A DNA stretch of 64,000 bases from NCBI GenBank assembly GCA_016711925.1, contig JADJSA010000001.1, forward strand, positions 372,001 to 436,000, written 5' to 3'. Both the position numbers and the translations under genes were made by a program. Shown here in pieces: positions 18,080 to 27,489 of the stretch. Position 1 is the first letter of the stretch. Each line of letters opens with the position of its first letter. The notes below the pieces were generated by a model, which was not told the DNA's origin, searched no databases, and saw only the letters and a program-made list of their open reading frames with translations. Source of the stretch: Candidatus Methylophosphatis haderslevensis. Lineage in GTDB: Bacteria > Pseudomonadota > Gammaproteobacteria > Burkholderiales > Rhodocyclaceae.

Positions 18080-18946
18080 TCAAACCGTGACGATGTGGCT
18101 GGCGAACCCGCGTTCGCCGACGAACGTCACCGACGGCTCGCCCGGCGCCACGTCGGTAATGAACATCCCGTGATAGAGAAACGGGCCAGCGGATGCGCGC
18201 CCCAGCACCCGGGTCTGCCACGCGCGCAGCGCGTCGGCGCTTTCGTGCGCCATGACGATCGAATAGCGATGCGCCTCGCTCGAGACGCGTTGGGTGCTGA
18301 AACCAAGCCGCCCGGGCGCCTGCCCGGTCACCCAGGTGTTGAAGCGGGCATTTGCCCGGTGCTGTTGCAGCCAACGATCGAAGTGCCAAGTCTGCAGCCC
18401 GGAATCGACGCGGCCGTAGGTATCGCGCAGGTCGGGCGCGGTGACGCGCGAGCAGCCGAAGAAGCGCTGGTAATCGCGCAGTGTGTCGGCCCAGCGACCG
18501 ATGTTGCAGGCACGGAAACTCACCGAGTTCAGCCGCAGCGCGCGCACCCGGTTCATCTTCGCGCGAAGCGCCTCGACCGCAGGCACCGCCAGGCCGCAAA
18601 ACCGGTTGACCTCGCGCGCCGAGACCGCCGCCGCCATCCCGCCGGGCGCTTCGCGATCGGCAGCGAGCATGCGGATCACGTCGACGCGCGCCTGCGCCCG
18701 TCCATGACTGGTGAGCGGCATCGCCAATCCGATGGCCTGCGCGTGCCCGACCACGATCACGTCGCGCTTGCTGGCATCCGCAGGCGTCGCCAGAATTGCG
18801 TCGAGCAATCCCTCGAGCGTGATGTGCGCGATCGGCACCGCACGCGTGACCTGCGCGCGGTACCCGCCCATGGTCTCGAACGGCGAAGACTGGTACCAGG
18901 GCACTGCCTGGCGATGTGCGGCAGCGTCGATGAATGCGATGGCCAA
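18080..18946 (-). CDS. Hypothetical protein with possible His/Cys catalytic pair
   Basis: No family is recognised with certainty. The open frame extends to 19297, but its upstream third reads through a REP-like repeat. A TTG at 18946 preceded by GGGGAGAA gives a compact 288-residue product starting with AIAFIDAAAH. Visible features are VIVVGHAQAIGLAMPL (a conserved-looking histidine) and, later, RACNIGRWADTLRDYQRFFG followed by VTAPD. The order Gly-His then Cys-Asn-x-Gly resembles caspase-like/CHAT-type or DUF4347-like folds, but this rests on short motifs only. It is a monocistronic-looking gene converging on acnB. Confidence 0.6.
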   Translation of the reverse strand: MAIAFIDAAAHRQAVPWYQSSPFETMGGYRAQVTRAVPIAHITLEGLLDAILATPADASKRDVIVVGHAQAIGLAMPLTSHGRAQARVDVIRMLAADREAPGGMAAAVSAREVNRFCGLAVPAVEALRAKMNRVRALRLNSVSFRACNIGRWADTLRDYQRFFGCSRVTAPDLRDTYGRVDSGLQTWHFDRWLQQHRANARFNTWVTGQAPGRLGFSTQRVSSEAHRYSIVMAHESADALRAWQTRVLGRASAGPFLYHGMFITDVAPGEPSVTFVGERGFASHIVTV

Positions 18947-19352
18947 CGGCGTTCTCCCCGGAACGATCGGAAAGCCAGACGCTAGCACTGCCGCCGGGGG
19001 GTCCGCCGAGAACAAGTTGGCGCACGCGTCGAAAATGCGCCGCAGCACCGGTCTCTTCGCCAGCCCACTGCCCTGCAACCCGCATGGACTGGCGCTCTGC
19101 AGCCATGCATCCCGCAGAAGCCCGCAGAATGGACCTCTCCCGCATGCCTGCCCGCAGACCGCCAATCCATGCGGATCGCAGGGCATGCCTGCACTTCCGG
19201 CGAGGCATACCGACCGCCGGACGGCAGGAAACCCGCGCGGCGGCGGTTGGCGTATCGTTCGCGAGCGGACATCCCCACGGACTGCCATCCGGCACAACCT
19301 GGCCCTAACGCGGCGTCTCGCCTGCGCGAAAGAAATCTACGGCGGGCCGCGC
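18947..19352. other. Gene-free stretch holding REP-like repeats
   Basis: This is the stretch between the start of the hypothetical gene and the stop of the AAA ATPase gene. It contains several REP-like arms (for example CCCGCATGGACTGGCG near 19081 and GCCAATCCATGCGG near 19160) and nothing else recognisable. Confidence 0.5.
19070..19190. repeat. REP/BIME-like inverted repeat, copy 2
   Basis: Forward and reverse arms of the dispersed CCGCATGGA family occur about 80 bp apart, with additional partial arms between them. Confidence 0.6.
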
Positions 19353-20462
19353 CTACGAGCAATTCCCGACGCGGCCGAATGCCTGATACACCTCCGCCAG
19401 CGAACTCGTCGCTGCCGAGGCCGTCGCCAGGTGTTTCGCGGCCTCCGCGCACAGACCGGCATCGCTCTTGCAGAGCTTGAGCAGCAGGGCATCGCGTTCG
19501 GCACGCGAGAGACTACGCGTATGCACGCGGGCAAAGCAGCGGCCCGGGCGAATTAGCGCATCGTCGAGATCGCCGACATTCGGCAGATTGGTCGAAAAAA
19601 TGATCTTTCGCCCCTGCGCCCGGATCACGCCGTCCGCGATGGCAAGGAAACGGTGAAGGTTTTCGTTGCCATCGGAACGCGGCTTGAGCAGATGGTCGGC
19701 GTCCTCAACGACGAACGCATCATCCCAGCCGGTAATGAACTTGACGAAGATTTCGTCGCTTTCGAGCGCCTTCTTGTCCCCGGTGTAGAGCGCCTGGGCG
19801 TCGCCGCCCTTGCGCCGTGAAATCTCGCCCAGTATCGCGCGTATCAGGCGCGTCTTGCCGGTTCCGGGCGCACCCTGCAGCACCAGTACAGTTTCCGCCG
19901 AATCGAGGTAGCGCTGAATAAATTTCGCCACCCCGCCCTGAAGTTCAGGATAGGCCTCGTCTTCGAGTTCGTCGTTTGCCAGTTCCTCGATGCTCGCGCT
20001 TTCGAGTTCACCCTTGGATGTCAGGAAGTGCCAGTCGATCGAGAACATCGGTTCGACAATCCGCTTGTCCGCGACGAGCCGAAGTAACGCGTCCTGCACG
20101 TCGACCGCCAATGCGGTGGATTCAGTCCAGATGTTGAAAGCGCAGGAACTGTATTCGGCCTTGCGTCCGCCGTAAGCGGTGATGAGCACCCCGTCGCCGT
20201 CAAGGATCACCGAATTCGAATTGAGCCGTTGGGCCCGCCATCCGAGTTCGAGCGCGAATCGATCGAACAGGTGCTCCAGATCGTCGCGCACCGCAAAGCG
20301 CAAGCTGCGGTGGATCGGATAGCTCGAAACGCCGCGTTCCAGCGCCTGGGCAAACCGCGTTTTCACGACGAGATCACCGAAATCCCAAACCCTGAGACTG
20401 GCCCCCGAAGCGAACCGTGTAATTTGGTCTGTCAGGTCAGATTGTCTGTCCATAGTCATCAT
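19353..20462 (-). CDS. AAA-family ATPase
   Basis: This is an orphan AAA+ ATPase of about 369 residues. The N-terminal half (about 1-170) matches nothing I recognise and is followed by a helix-rich ELANDELEDEAYPELQGG linker. The AAA domain has Walker A GAPGTGKT at 197-204, Walker B VVEDAD, a sensor-like FSTNLPNVGDLDDALIRPGRC and an arginine-finger-type RPGR. The layout resembles single-ring AAA proteins with a substrate-recognition N-domain. The start ATG at 20462 has GGAT upstream, and further ATGs at 20459 and 20453 are possible. The substrate is unknown. Confidence 0.75.
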   Translation of the reverse strand: MMTMDRQSDLTDQITRFASGASLRVWDFGDLVVKTRFAQALERGVSSYPIHRSLRFAVRDDLEHLFDRFALELGWRAQRLNSNSVILDGDGVLITAYGGRKAEYSSCAFNIWTESTALAVDVQDALLRLVADKRIVEPMFSIDWHFLTSKGELESASIEELANDELEDEAYPELQGGVAKFIQRYLDSAETVLVLQGAPGTGKTRLIRAILGEISRRKGGDAQALYTGDKKALESDEIFVKFITGWDDAFVVEDADHLLKPRSDGNENLHRFLAIADGVIRAQGRKIIFSTNLPNVGDLDDALIRPGRCFARVHTRSLSRAERDALLLKLCKSDAGLCAEAAKHLATASAATSSLAEVYQAFGRVGNCS

Positions 20463-20717
20463 GTTTATCCGGAGGAAGCGAACCGAAGGTTGGCCGCGGC
20501 GTCCGATGCCTCGCCGGAGAATCGCAAGTACGAAAGCCGCGAGTACCAGTTTCGCCGAATTCCTCGTCCAGCGCAATCGAATGGCATTACGGCAGTTCGC
20601 AGTTGTCGGCGCCTGCCGCGATACGGTAGTTGACGTGCGATTGCTTCGACCTTGTCGGATGCACGCTATCCCACTCCCCGCGCCGAATCGTAGGCTTCCT
20701 GGTCGGCCCCGCACCAG

Positions 20718-21368
20718 CTACGATGTTTTGGCGGCGCGCAGAACCGGCGGCAGCGCGATGAGCGTTCGGGGGATGTCGGGCGGGGCGCTCGCCGCGGTGT
20801 CGATCAATGCCGCGATCGCGATCTTCAACTGCTGGTCGGTCCGCGCGGTGGCGAGCCGGGATTCTTCGGCCTGCTCGGCACGCGCAAATGCGATGTCGGA
20901 ATACGGCACCCTTTCGGCCAGCGGAACCTTGGCGGCGTCGGCCTGCGCCGCCTTCGCGGCTTCGTTCGCGGCGCCGGCCGCCAGCTTCGCGCGCAGGTGG
21001 GCGGCGAGCCTGCGCTCGAGTTCCTGCACGTCGCCCAGGTACTTCAGCGCGAACGCCACGTGCGCCGGCTCGTGCTGCGCGCCGTGCGAACGCAGCGCGA
21101 TCAGGGAGTCGTCAACGCGCGCGATGTCCTCGTCGATCCGGCGCAACGCCGCGTCATCGGAAATGCCGCCTTGCCCGTCGAGCGCCTCCGCGGCCCGCGT
21201 CAAACGGACAGTGGATTCCTGAATCAGCGGCGTGACGAATTGAATCGATGCGGCGTGCCGAACCTCGGCCAGACGGGCCGCCTCACGGGCCGTGTGCTCT
21301 TTGTAGAAGTACGATCCTGCGATCGCCAGCGCCACCGCGGCGATCGCCAAAACCAGCCAGCGAAACAT
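20718..21368 (-). CDS. Membrane-anchored hypothetical protein
   Basis: This encodes 216 residues with one N-terminal transmembrane helix (LVLAIAAVALAIAGSYFY) and a long helical, Ala/Arg/Glu-rich extracytoplasmic or cytoplasmic region that probably forms a coiled coil (LERRLAAHLRAKLAAGAANEA). No enzymatic motif is seen. It lies upstream of the AAA ATPase on the same strand with 255 bp between them, so joint expression is possible but not shown. Confidence 0.6.
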   Translation of the reverse strand: MFRWLVLAIAAVALAIAGSYFYKEHTAREAARLAEVRHAASIQFVTPLIQESTVRLTRAAEALDGQGGISDDAALRRIDEDIARVDDSLIALRSHGAQHEPAHVAFALKYLGDVQELERRLAAHLRAKLAAGAANEAAKAAQADAAKVPLAERVPYSDIAFARAEQAEESRLATARTDQQLKIAIAALIDTAASAPPDIPRTLIALPPVLRAAKTS

Positions 21369-21544
21369 TCAAGCATCTCCACAATGCGACTTGCCGGCGG
21401 GCACCGATCGTCCCGTCAGGCCAGATGGCGGACGCGGGTTGCACCCGGCAGCGTGCAGCGGCACGTCAGCGCGGGAGGCGCATCGGGTCGCCTTCACCGG
21501 CACGATCCGCTGCTGCCGCCCGGCCCGTTCCCGCAAAGCTTCGC

Positions 21545-22540
21545 CTACTTTTCTTCTGCCCGTATCGGTCCGAATTCCACCGGCACCCACGCATAGCCGC
21601 GCGGTTCGCGCCGCACATGGCCGATGCCGGGGAATGGCAAGTGCATGCCGCCGACCAGCAACTTCTCGCTCGCCGCGCGCGCGAACAGCGCCTTGCGTGC
21701 GGCAACCGCCTTGCTCTTGTCGACGTCGAACTCGATCGCCACTTCCGGTCTGACGAATTGCACCGCGTGGTTGTGCACCAGGTCGCCCCAGATCAGCAGC
21801 GATTGATCGCCCGAGCGCAGCAGATAGGCGCTGTGGCCGGGCGTGTGGCCGTGTGCGGCGAGGCTGCCGATGCCGGGCAGGATTTCCTGGTCGCGCTCGA
21901 AGGTCTTCCACGCACCTTCGCGCTGGTAGGGCGCGGCAGCATCGCGCGCCATCTTGAAGAACGCCTGATAGTCTTTCGGCGCCTTGGCGGCGACGTCTTC
22001 GCTGAGCCAGAAATCGTTGTCCGCCCGGGCCGACCAGATGTCGGCCTTGGGAAACACTCGCGAACCGTCTGCCGCGATCAACCCATTGACATGGTCACCG
22101 TGCAGATGGGTGACCAGCACCGCATCGACCTGCGCCGGGTCGTAACCGGCGGCCTTGAGGTTGTCGACGACATTGCCAAGTGTGGGGCCGAACAGCTTTG
22201 CGGCGCCGGCATCGACCAGCACCAGGTGATCGCCGGTGTTGACCAGAAAAGCGTTGACCGCGGTCTGGACCTTCGGCCCCTTGAGGAACATGCGGCCGAC
22301 CAGGGTCTGCACTTGTTTCTCGGTCGTGTTCTTGAGCAGCTTGGTGTCGAGATCGATGTAGCCGTCGTAGAGCGCCGTGACTTCGAACTTGCCGACCATC
22401 AACCGGTAGTAGCCGGGCACCTGGGTCTTCGCCTGCGGTGCAGCAGCGTCGGCAGTGAAAATTGCCAGCGAGGCGAGCAGCGCGATGCCGAAACGGGCAG
22501 CCAAGCGTGATAACTTCGGCAATAGCTTCGATGCAGCCAT
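21545..22540 (-). CDS. Exported metallo-beta-lactamase-fold hydrolase
   Basis: This encodes 331 residues from an ATG preceded by AGGAGA. A signal peptide (LAARFGIALLASLAIFTADAAA) is followed by an MBL fold with the metal motif THLHGDHVNG, a downstream HGHTPGHSAYL and GDLVHNHAVQF. The sequence style resembles the methyl-parathion-hydrolase/quorum-quenching lactonase branch rather than true beta-lactamases. The likely location is the periplasm and the substrate is not predictable. It is divergent from a DMT-family transporter 67 bp away. Confidence 0.8.
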   Translation of the reverse strand: MAASKLLPKLSRLAARFGIALLASLAIFTADAAAPQAKTQVPGYYRLMVGKFEVTALYDGYIDLDTKLLKNTTEKQVQTLVGRMFLKGPKVQTAVNAFLVNTGDHLVLVDAGAAKLFGPTLGNVVDNLKAAGYDPAQVDAVLVTHLHGDHVNGLIAADGSRVFPKADIWSARADNDFWLSEDVAAKAPKDYQAFFKMARDAAAPYQREGAWKTFERDQEILPGIGSLAAHGHTPGHSAYLLRSGDQSLLIWGDLVHNHAVQFVRPEVAIEFDVDKSKAVAARKALFARAASEKLLVGGMHLPFPGIGHVRREPRGYAWVPVEFGPIRAEEK

Positions 22541-22607
22541 GCATTTCTCCTGACGATGTCGAGCAGCCGCGAGATTACACCACGCCGCCCCCCGGCGGGA
22601 TTCGACC

Positions 22608-23495
22608 ATGCGCCCTTCTGACTTGCGGCACTTCATTACCTGCGCGGTGATCTGGAGCACCACCTGGATCGCAATCACTTTCCAGTTGGGCGATGTCGCG
22701 CCGGCGGTCAGCGTTTTCTGGCGCTTCGGCCTGGCCGCCCTGCTGCTCGCCGCCTATTGCGTTGCGCGCGGCTATGCGCTGCGCCCGACGCTGGCCGCAC
22801 AGCGCGAACTGTTCGCGATGGGTGCCTTCCTGTTTTGCGGCGCGTATCTGTGCGTCTATTACGCCGAGCAACATCTGGTGTCGGGGCTGGTGGCGGTCGG
22901 CTACTCGGCCAGCCCGCTGGTGAACATGGTCGCCTCGCGCCTTGCCTTCGGCACGCGGATGAGCCGGCGTGTGATCGCCGGCGGCTTGTTGGGAATCGCC
23001 GGCGTGGTTTGCGTGTTCTGGCCCGAGTTCATGCGCATCGAGACCGATCGCGTGGTGCTGCTCGGCGCGGCGTTCACCGCCGGCGGCGTGCTGGCCTCCG
23101 CGCTGGGCAACGTGTTTTCCAGCCGGGCACAGCGCCACGGCGGCAATGTGTGGCAAAAAATGGCCTGGGCGATGGGCTGGGGAGCCGCACTGGCCGGGGC
23201 GATCGGCCTTGTTCGCGGGGAGGCGTTCGGCATGCCCGCCACGGCAGGCTACATCCTGGCGCTGCTCTATCTGGCGATTGCCGGCTCGATCGTCACCTTC
23301 GCCAGCTACCTCACGCTGCTCGAGACCATCGGCGCAGCCCGCGCCGGCTATATCGGCGTCATCGTGCCGATCGTCGCGCTGGCGATATCCTCGGTGTTCG
23401 AGCACTACGCCTGGCATCCGCTGGCCTTCGCCGGCATCGCGTTCGCGGTGGTGGGCAACGTGATCATCCTCGGCCAGCCGGCACGCGGCCGTTAG
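22608..23495 (+). CDS. DMT-superfamily (EamA) permease
   Basis: This is a 295-residue inner-membrane transporter with ten predicted hydrophobic helices in two EamA repeats. The first half begins ITCAVIWSTTWIAITFQLG and the second half contains the typical YLTLLETIGAARAGYIGVI before a final helix. Substrates of EamA proteins are usually metabolites or amino acids, and nothing here narrows it. It is followed 11 bp later by a second transporter gene, so the two form an operon. Confidence 0.8.
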   Translation: MRPSDLRHFITCAVIWSTTWIAITFQLGDVAPAVSVFWRFGLAALLLAAYCVARGYALRPTLAAQRELFAMGAFLFCGAYLCVYYAEQHLVSGLVAVGYSASPLVNMVASRLAFGTRMSRRVIAGGLLGIAGVVCVFWPEFMRIETDRVVLLGAAFTAGGVLASALGNVFSSRAQRHGGNVWQKMAWAMGWGAALAGAIGLVRGEAFGMPATAGYILALLYLAIAGSIVTFASYLTLLETIGAARAGYIGVIVPIVALAISSVFEHYAWHPLAFAGIAFAVVGNVIILGQPARGR

Positions 23496-23506
23496 CGGCC
23501 GACACC

Positions 23507-24451
23507 ATGCAAACCTTCGTTCACCACTTTTCGCTCGCCGCACCGCTGTTCATCCTGGTCCTGGTCGGCTATGCGCTGCAGCGCTGGGGCAGCTGGCCGA
23601 AGGCGGCGACCGATGCGCTGTCGCGCTTCGTCTTCTCGATCGCCTTGCCGGCACTGCTGTTCCACATGATGAGCGACTTGTCGCGCCTGCCGCCGGTCGA
23701 CGCACGCCTGCTGATCGCGTTCTTCGGCAGTTGCCTGATCGTCTTTGCCATCGGCCGCTTGGTGGCGTGGCGGCTATTTCATCTGGATGGCGTCGGGCAA
23801 TCGGTGTTCGCCCTGGGTGGCGTGTTCTCCAACAACGTGCTGCTCGGCCTGCCGCTCGCCCGCACCGCACTGGGCGACGCGGCGGTGCCCTCGGTCGCGC
23901 TGGTCCTGGTGTTCAACGCGCTGATCCTGTGGACGCTGGTCACCGTGTCGGTCGAATGGTCGCGCCATGGCGCGTTCTCGGTCGCCGGTTTCGGCAAGAC
24001 CGCCAGGGGCGTGCTGACCAACCCGATCGTCGCGGCGATCCTCTCCGGCACGCTGTTCGGGCTGAGCGGCCTCAAGCTGCCCGGACTGGTCGCGGCACCG
24101 CTCGACATGACCGGCCAGGCCGCCGCGCCGCTGGCGCTGATCGCGCTCGGCATGAGCCTGGCCGAGTACGGCCTGCGCGACGGCTGGCGCCTCAGTTGCG
24201 CGATCGTCACGCTCAAGCTGATCGTGCAGCCGCTGGTGGTGTGGGGACTGGCCATGCTGCTCGGCTTGCCGCCGATGGAAACCCGCGTCGCGGTGCTGCT
24301 CGGTTCGCTGGCGGTGGGCGTCAACGTCTACCTGATGTCGCGCCAGTTCCAGACCCAGGAGGCGCCGGTCGCGAGCAGCATGGTCCTGTCCACCGCGCTG
24401 GCAGCGGTGACCACGCCGCTGTTCCTGACGCTGACCGGGGCGTTGCCGTAA
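23507..24451 (+). CDS. AEC-family transporter (auxin efflux carrier type)
   Basis: This 314-residue permease has about ten hydrophobic helices, with GVFSNNVLLGLPLARTALG in the first half and ALIALGMSLAEYGL near the middle, as in AEC/MdcF-like transporters. Such proteins often move malonate, malate or similar acids. It begins 11 bases after the stop of the DMT permease. The longer open frame upstream lies antisense-free but in another frame of the permease gene and was discarded. Confidence 0.8.
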   Translation: MQTFVHHFSLAAPLFILVLVGYALQRWGSWPKAATDALSRFVFSIALPALLFHMMSDLSRLPPVDARLLIAFFGSCLIVFAIGRLVAWRLFHLDGVGQSVFALGGVFSNNVLLGLPLARTALGDAAVPSVALVLVFNALILWTLVTVSVEWSRHGAFSVAGFGKTARGVLTNPIVAAILSGTLFGLSGLKLPGLVAAPLDMTGQAAAPLALIALGMSLAEYGLRDGWRLSCAIVTLKLIVQPLVVWGLAMLLGLPPMETRVAVLLGSLAVGVNVYLMSRQFQTQEAPVASSMVLSTALAAVTTPLFLTLTGALP

Positions 24452-24581
24452 ATTGCGTTGCTTTGATCAGGAATTCGCCGTCTCGCCAAGAGGAATGGCC
24501 GCGAGCCGCGTACCGCCCCGTGCAGCGACCCGGCTGTGCCATGCGCCGCGGGCGGGCTACGTTCAAGGCGATCCGGAATGA

Positions 24582-27050
24582 CTATCGGCGAGAAACAGAA
24601 ACGCCCCTGAAACTGAGGACGCCGGTCGTCGGGCGGCCCTGCGCATAGATTCTGAACTCGATCGCTGAATCCGGCTGAGCATTCTCGAATTCGAGTAACG
24701 TGCTTGTACCGCCGTGAAGCTCTGCCCCGCTCAGACGGCGCGTTGCATAGAACCGGTCGTTCGTGTTGACGACTTCGAGCACCAGTTGGCCGGCCGACGC
24801 GCCGGCGCCGGCTTCGACTTCAAGGAGAAACTCGACCGAGTACGATCCGGGGGGAAGACGCTTGTACGGTCCGTAAACGACATGGCAGTCGGTGGGAACG
24901 AAGCGGATGACGATGCGGTCGCCGCGCTTCTCGGCGGCGTTGGTCTGGAACGCCGCAGCGCCAATCTTGAAATGGTCACGACTCGGCACCACGTCGGCAT
25001 GGTAGGGGACGATCGTGTCGACCGGATAACGTAGCGTCGAAGGATTGGTGCCCTTGCATGCGAGCCCGACCAGAAAGCGGCCATTGCGGACGCCAGGTCC
25101 GATAGACATTTCGTTCTGAAACCAAACCCGGGCAATGCCGCACGCCGGCAGGGCCGACAATTGCGCCAACAGTTCATTGCGTTCGAAGTGGCGCACGTGA
25201 AACGGATTGTCGGTAAGCGGATAGCGTGCCGCGTTTGGGGTAGAGATCAAGAGCGTCCCGCCATCCCTGAGCCGTGACCACAGATTGGACAGGAATAGCT
25301 CGGCGTCGAGGACGTGCTCCACGGTCTCGAAGGAAACACAGACATCCCAGGTACCGACGCACTCGTCGAACCAGCGGCCCGCAGAGGCGGTCTCAAATCG
25401 GACACCATCGCGTCCCCACTGTTCGTTGGCGAATGCGATTGCCTGCGACGACCCGTCCACACCGACGACGTCCGCGGCGGACTCGGCGAGCAGGTGGGCT
25501 CCGTAGCCCGCGCCACATGCCAGATCGATGATCGATTTTCCGGGTGCGAGGACGGCTGCCGCAAACATGTATCGCGCAAGATGCGACGGGTCGACATCCT
25601 CGAAACTGTGCGGCACCTGTCGTTCATTGGAGTTGAGTTCGTCCTGCTCCACCGTGTCGGGCTTGTCCTGCAAGTCCGGAATCGTCGCGCGGATCTCGGC
25701 ATCGCAGAAGTTCCTGCGAGCGAGTTCGTCATATTGGGCGACCAGCTTCAGATAGGCTGCGCCCTGGACTCCGTAGGACCGAGCCATCTTCGTGAGCGGG
25801 CTTGAATGGCTCGACGCGAACGCAACTGCCTCCCCGATGCGCGCCTCCATCCCATTGGCATCGCCGACCCGGATCAGGTGATTGTTCAACAGGAACGACA
25901 GGTACCGGACAACCAGGTCGCGCGGCGGTCGACTCGTGCGGGCCATTTCAAGCAACGGTGGAAGTGCGCCGGAATCCGACGCATCGATTGTCAGTCCGCG
26001 GCCCGCATAATGCGGTGTTCCGAGGGTCACCACGGGCTTGCGGAGGAGGAGCGCTTCCAGCCCGACGTTTGACGAGTGGGTCAAAACAACATCCGATCTC
26101 GCGATCAGTTCATGAATGCCCAGTGCTTCCACGATCAACAGGTTGTCCTGCCTCGGGCGACGGCGCCATGTCCCGGTCGCGTCCTTCGGATGGACTTTCA
26201 CCACAATGCGCCAATTCGCTGGGATTCGAGCAATCGTGCTCTCGTAGAGCGCATCGAGCGTGCGAAACGAACCCAGGCCGGGAATTACGTTAGCATCCCA
26301 TGGCAGCTGCGCCGGCAGAAACAAGAGTCCGCCAGCGGCGCCATCGGCGAACGCCTGAAAGCGGGCGAGTTCGTCCTGATCGTTCGGTTGCTCGTATTTC
26401 GACAGCCGCCGCTGCGACCAGTCGGCGAAAAACGCAGACGTAGCAGTCTCTTCGACCGACTTCGGCGCCCGCGCGGCAAATTCTGGCCATTCGCGGTCGA
26501 TACGGCCAAGGCCTGCGAAGAAGTGTTGCGCGCCGACATCGAGGTTGATGAATCCCGGAAAGAACGGCGATTCCCAAATCAGCTGCGGGATGCCGAGGCG
26601 CGCCGCCTCGATGCCGACGAGCCGACTGACCGGCTCGGCACCTTGCTGCACGATTGCAAGATCTGAGGCGAGCGCTTTCAACAGGTGGCGCGCCTTGACT
26701 GCCGCGCCGCGCAGCCGCTGATAGTACTGCGATTCGAGGTTCAGACGCTCTTTGTCAGCGTGCCATCCGTGTGCGGCATGATCGTGGAGGGCGACATCTG
26801 CAAAATCCAGCGCCTCGCCATCGACCTGCAAGAAATCCCGCATTGTGTAGCGCGGCATCCCCGCCAACCCGAATTCAGCCAAACTGACCAGCGGCACCTT
26901 TTGATCCGCGAACGCTGCCTTCGGCGTGTAGTCACTGGTCCAGTAGTTCGCTCGCACGCAATCCCAGCCTGCCGCATGAAGCGTTTGGACAATCGCGTTC
27001 ACGTCCGGCTCGACGTCGGCGGCGTTCATCGAAAATATGGCGGCGCGCAT
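24582..27050 (-). CDS. Capsule-type glycosyltransferase fused to SAM-dependent methyltransferase
   Basis: This is an 822-residue multidomain protein with no neighbours of related function. The N-terminal part resembles capsule polysaccharide KpsC/KpsS-like transferases: VVKVHPKD at about 283-290, LTHSSNVGLEALLLRKPVV at about 323-341, and GTPHYAGRGLT at about 344-354. The middle has a class I methyltransferase with the SAM motif DLACGAGYG at about 509-517, then VVGVDGSSQAI and CVSFETVEHV. The last 110 or so residues look like a beta-sandwich accessory domain. The ATG at 27050 has GGGGAG upstream. The likely role is synthesis and methylation of a surface glycan; the acceptor is unknown. Confidence 0.7.
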   Translation of the reverse strand: MRAAIFSMNAADVEPDVNAIVQTLHAAGWDCVRANYWTSDYTPKAAFADQKVPLVSLAEFGLAGMPRYTMRDFLQVDGEALDFADVALHDHAAHGWHADKERLNLESQYYQRLRGAAVKARHLLKALASDLAIVQQGAEPVSRLVGIEAARLGIPQLIWESPFFPGFINLDVGAQHFFAGLGRIDREWPEFAARAPKSVEETATSAFFADWSQRRLSKYEQPNDQDELARFQAFADGAAGGLLFLPAQLPWDANVIPGLGSFRTLDALYESTIARIPANWRIVVKVHPKDATGTWRRRPRQDNLLIVEALGIHELIARSDVVLTHSSNVGLEALLLRKPVVTLGTPHYAGRGLTIDASDSGALPPLLEMARTSRPPRDLVVRYLSFLLNNHLIRVGDANGMEARIGEAVAFASSHSSPLTKMARSYGVQGAAYLKLVAQYDELARRNFCDAEIRATIPDLQDKPDTVEQDELNSNERQVPHSFEDVDPSHLARYMFAAAVLAPGKSIIDLACGAGYGAHLLAESAADVVGVDGSSQAIAFANEQWGRDGVRFETASAGRWFDECVGTWDVCVSFETVEHVLDAELFLSNLWSRLRDGGTLLISTPNAARYPLTDNPFHVRHFERNELLAQLSALPACGIARVWFQNEMSIGPGVRNGRFLVGLACKGTNPSTLRYPVDTIVPYHADVVPSRDHFKIGAAAFQTNAAEKRGDRIVIRFVPTDCHVVYGPYKRLPPGSYSVEFLLEVEAGAGASAGQLVLEVVNTNDRFYATRRLSGAELHGGTSTLLEFENAQPDSAIEFRIYAQGRPTTGVLSFRGVSVSRR

Positions 27051-27304
27051 GCAAACGACTCCCCATCCAATCAACCCGAGGGCTTTCCCCTCCCGCAGTG
27101 CGCGCCTGAATTGACGCCCAACGACCCCAACGCACTCGACGTGCAGAAGCCGCTCGACTTGGGTCGTCCATCACGCCACAAGCGCTACCCGATCTGCAAT
27201 ATCCCCATGGACTGGATCGGCCTGCAATGGATTGTACTTGCAGCCGATCATCCTCGTTACCGCTCCGGATGCCCGGCTTGTCCCGTGCGCCGATCCTGCT
27301 CAGA

Positions 27305-27385
27305 CCACTGCCCCGCAAGGCGCATGGATAGGCGTTCTACGCCTGCCGCATGGCTGCAAGCCAGTATCCATGCGGGTTCTGGCGA
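27305..27385. repeat. REP/BIME-like inverted repeat, copy 3
   Basis: The forward arm GGCGCATGGATAGGCGTTCT is at about 27318-27337. A reverse arm containing TATCCATGCGGGTTCTGG follows about 30 bp later, forming a compact inverted pair. Confidence 0.65.
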
Positions 27386-27430
27386 TTCGATGCGGGGGAA
27401 GCGACGGCCTTTGCGGCGTCGCGAACGAAA

Positions 27431-27452
27431 ACGGCCGCCCGCTGGCGACCGT
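27431..27452 (-). terminator. Probable terminator of efp
   Basis: A 9-bp stem with one G-U pair (ACGGTCGCC with GGCGGCCGT) is followed on the minus strand by TTTTCG, about 40 bases past the efp stop. Confidence 0.55.
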
Positions 27453-27489
27453 TCCTGCCGCGCCGGCGCTGACCGGCGTACTTCGCCGA

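Larger units (their letters stand above)
27051..27489. other. Gene-free stretch between the glycosyltransferase fusion gene and efp
   Basis: This stretch contains one REP-like pair and the efp terminator. The remaining 250 bases (27060-27300) show no gene that I can support. Confidence 0.5.

Noticed and set aside
18947..19297. Longer N-terminus for the hypothetical protein at 18080
   Set aside because: The extension translates a REP-like repeat and is Cys/Arg-rich. A TTG with a good ribosome-binding site starts the compact form.
27060..27300. Possible gene fragment (plus-strand reading with PNDPNALDVQKPLDLG)
   Set aside because: The reading is short, with no start, no family recognised and no ribosome-binding site, so it is not supportable.
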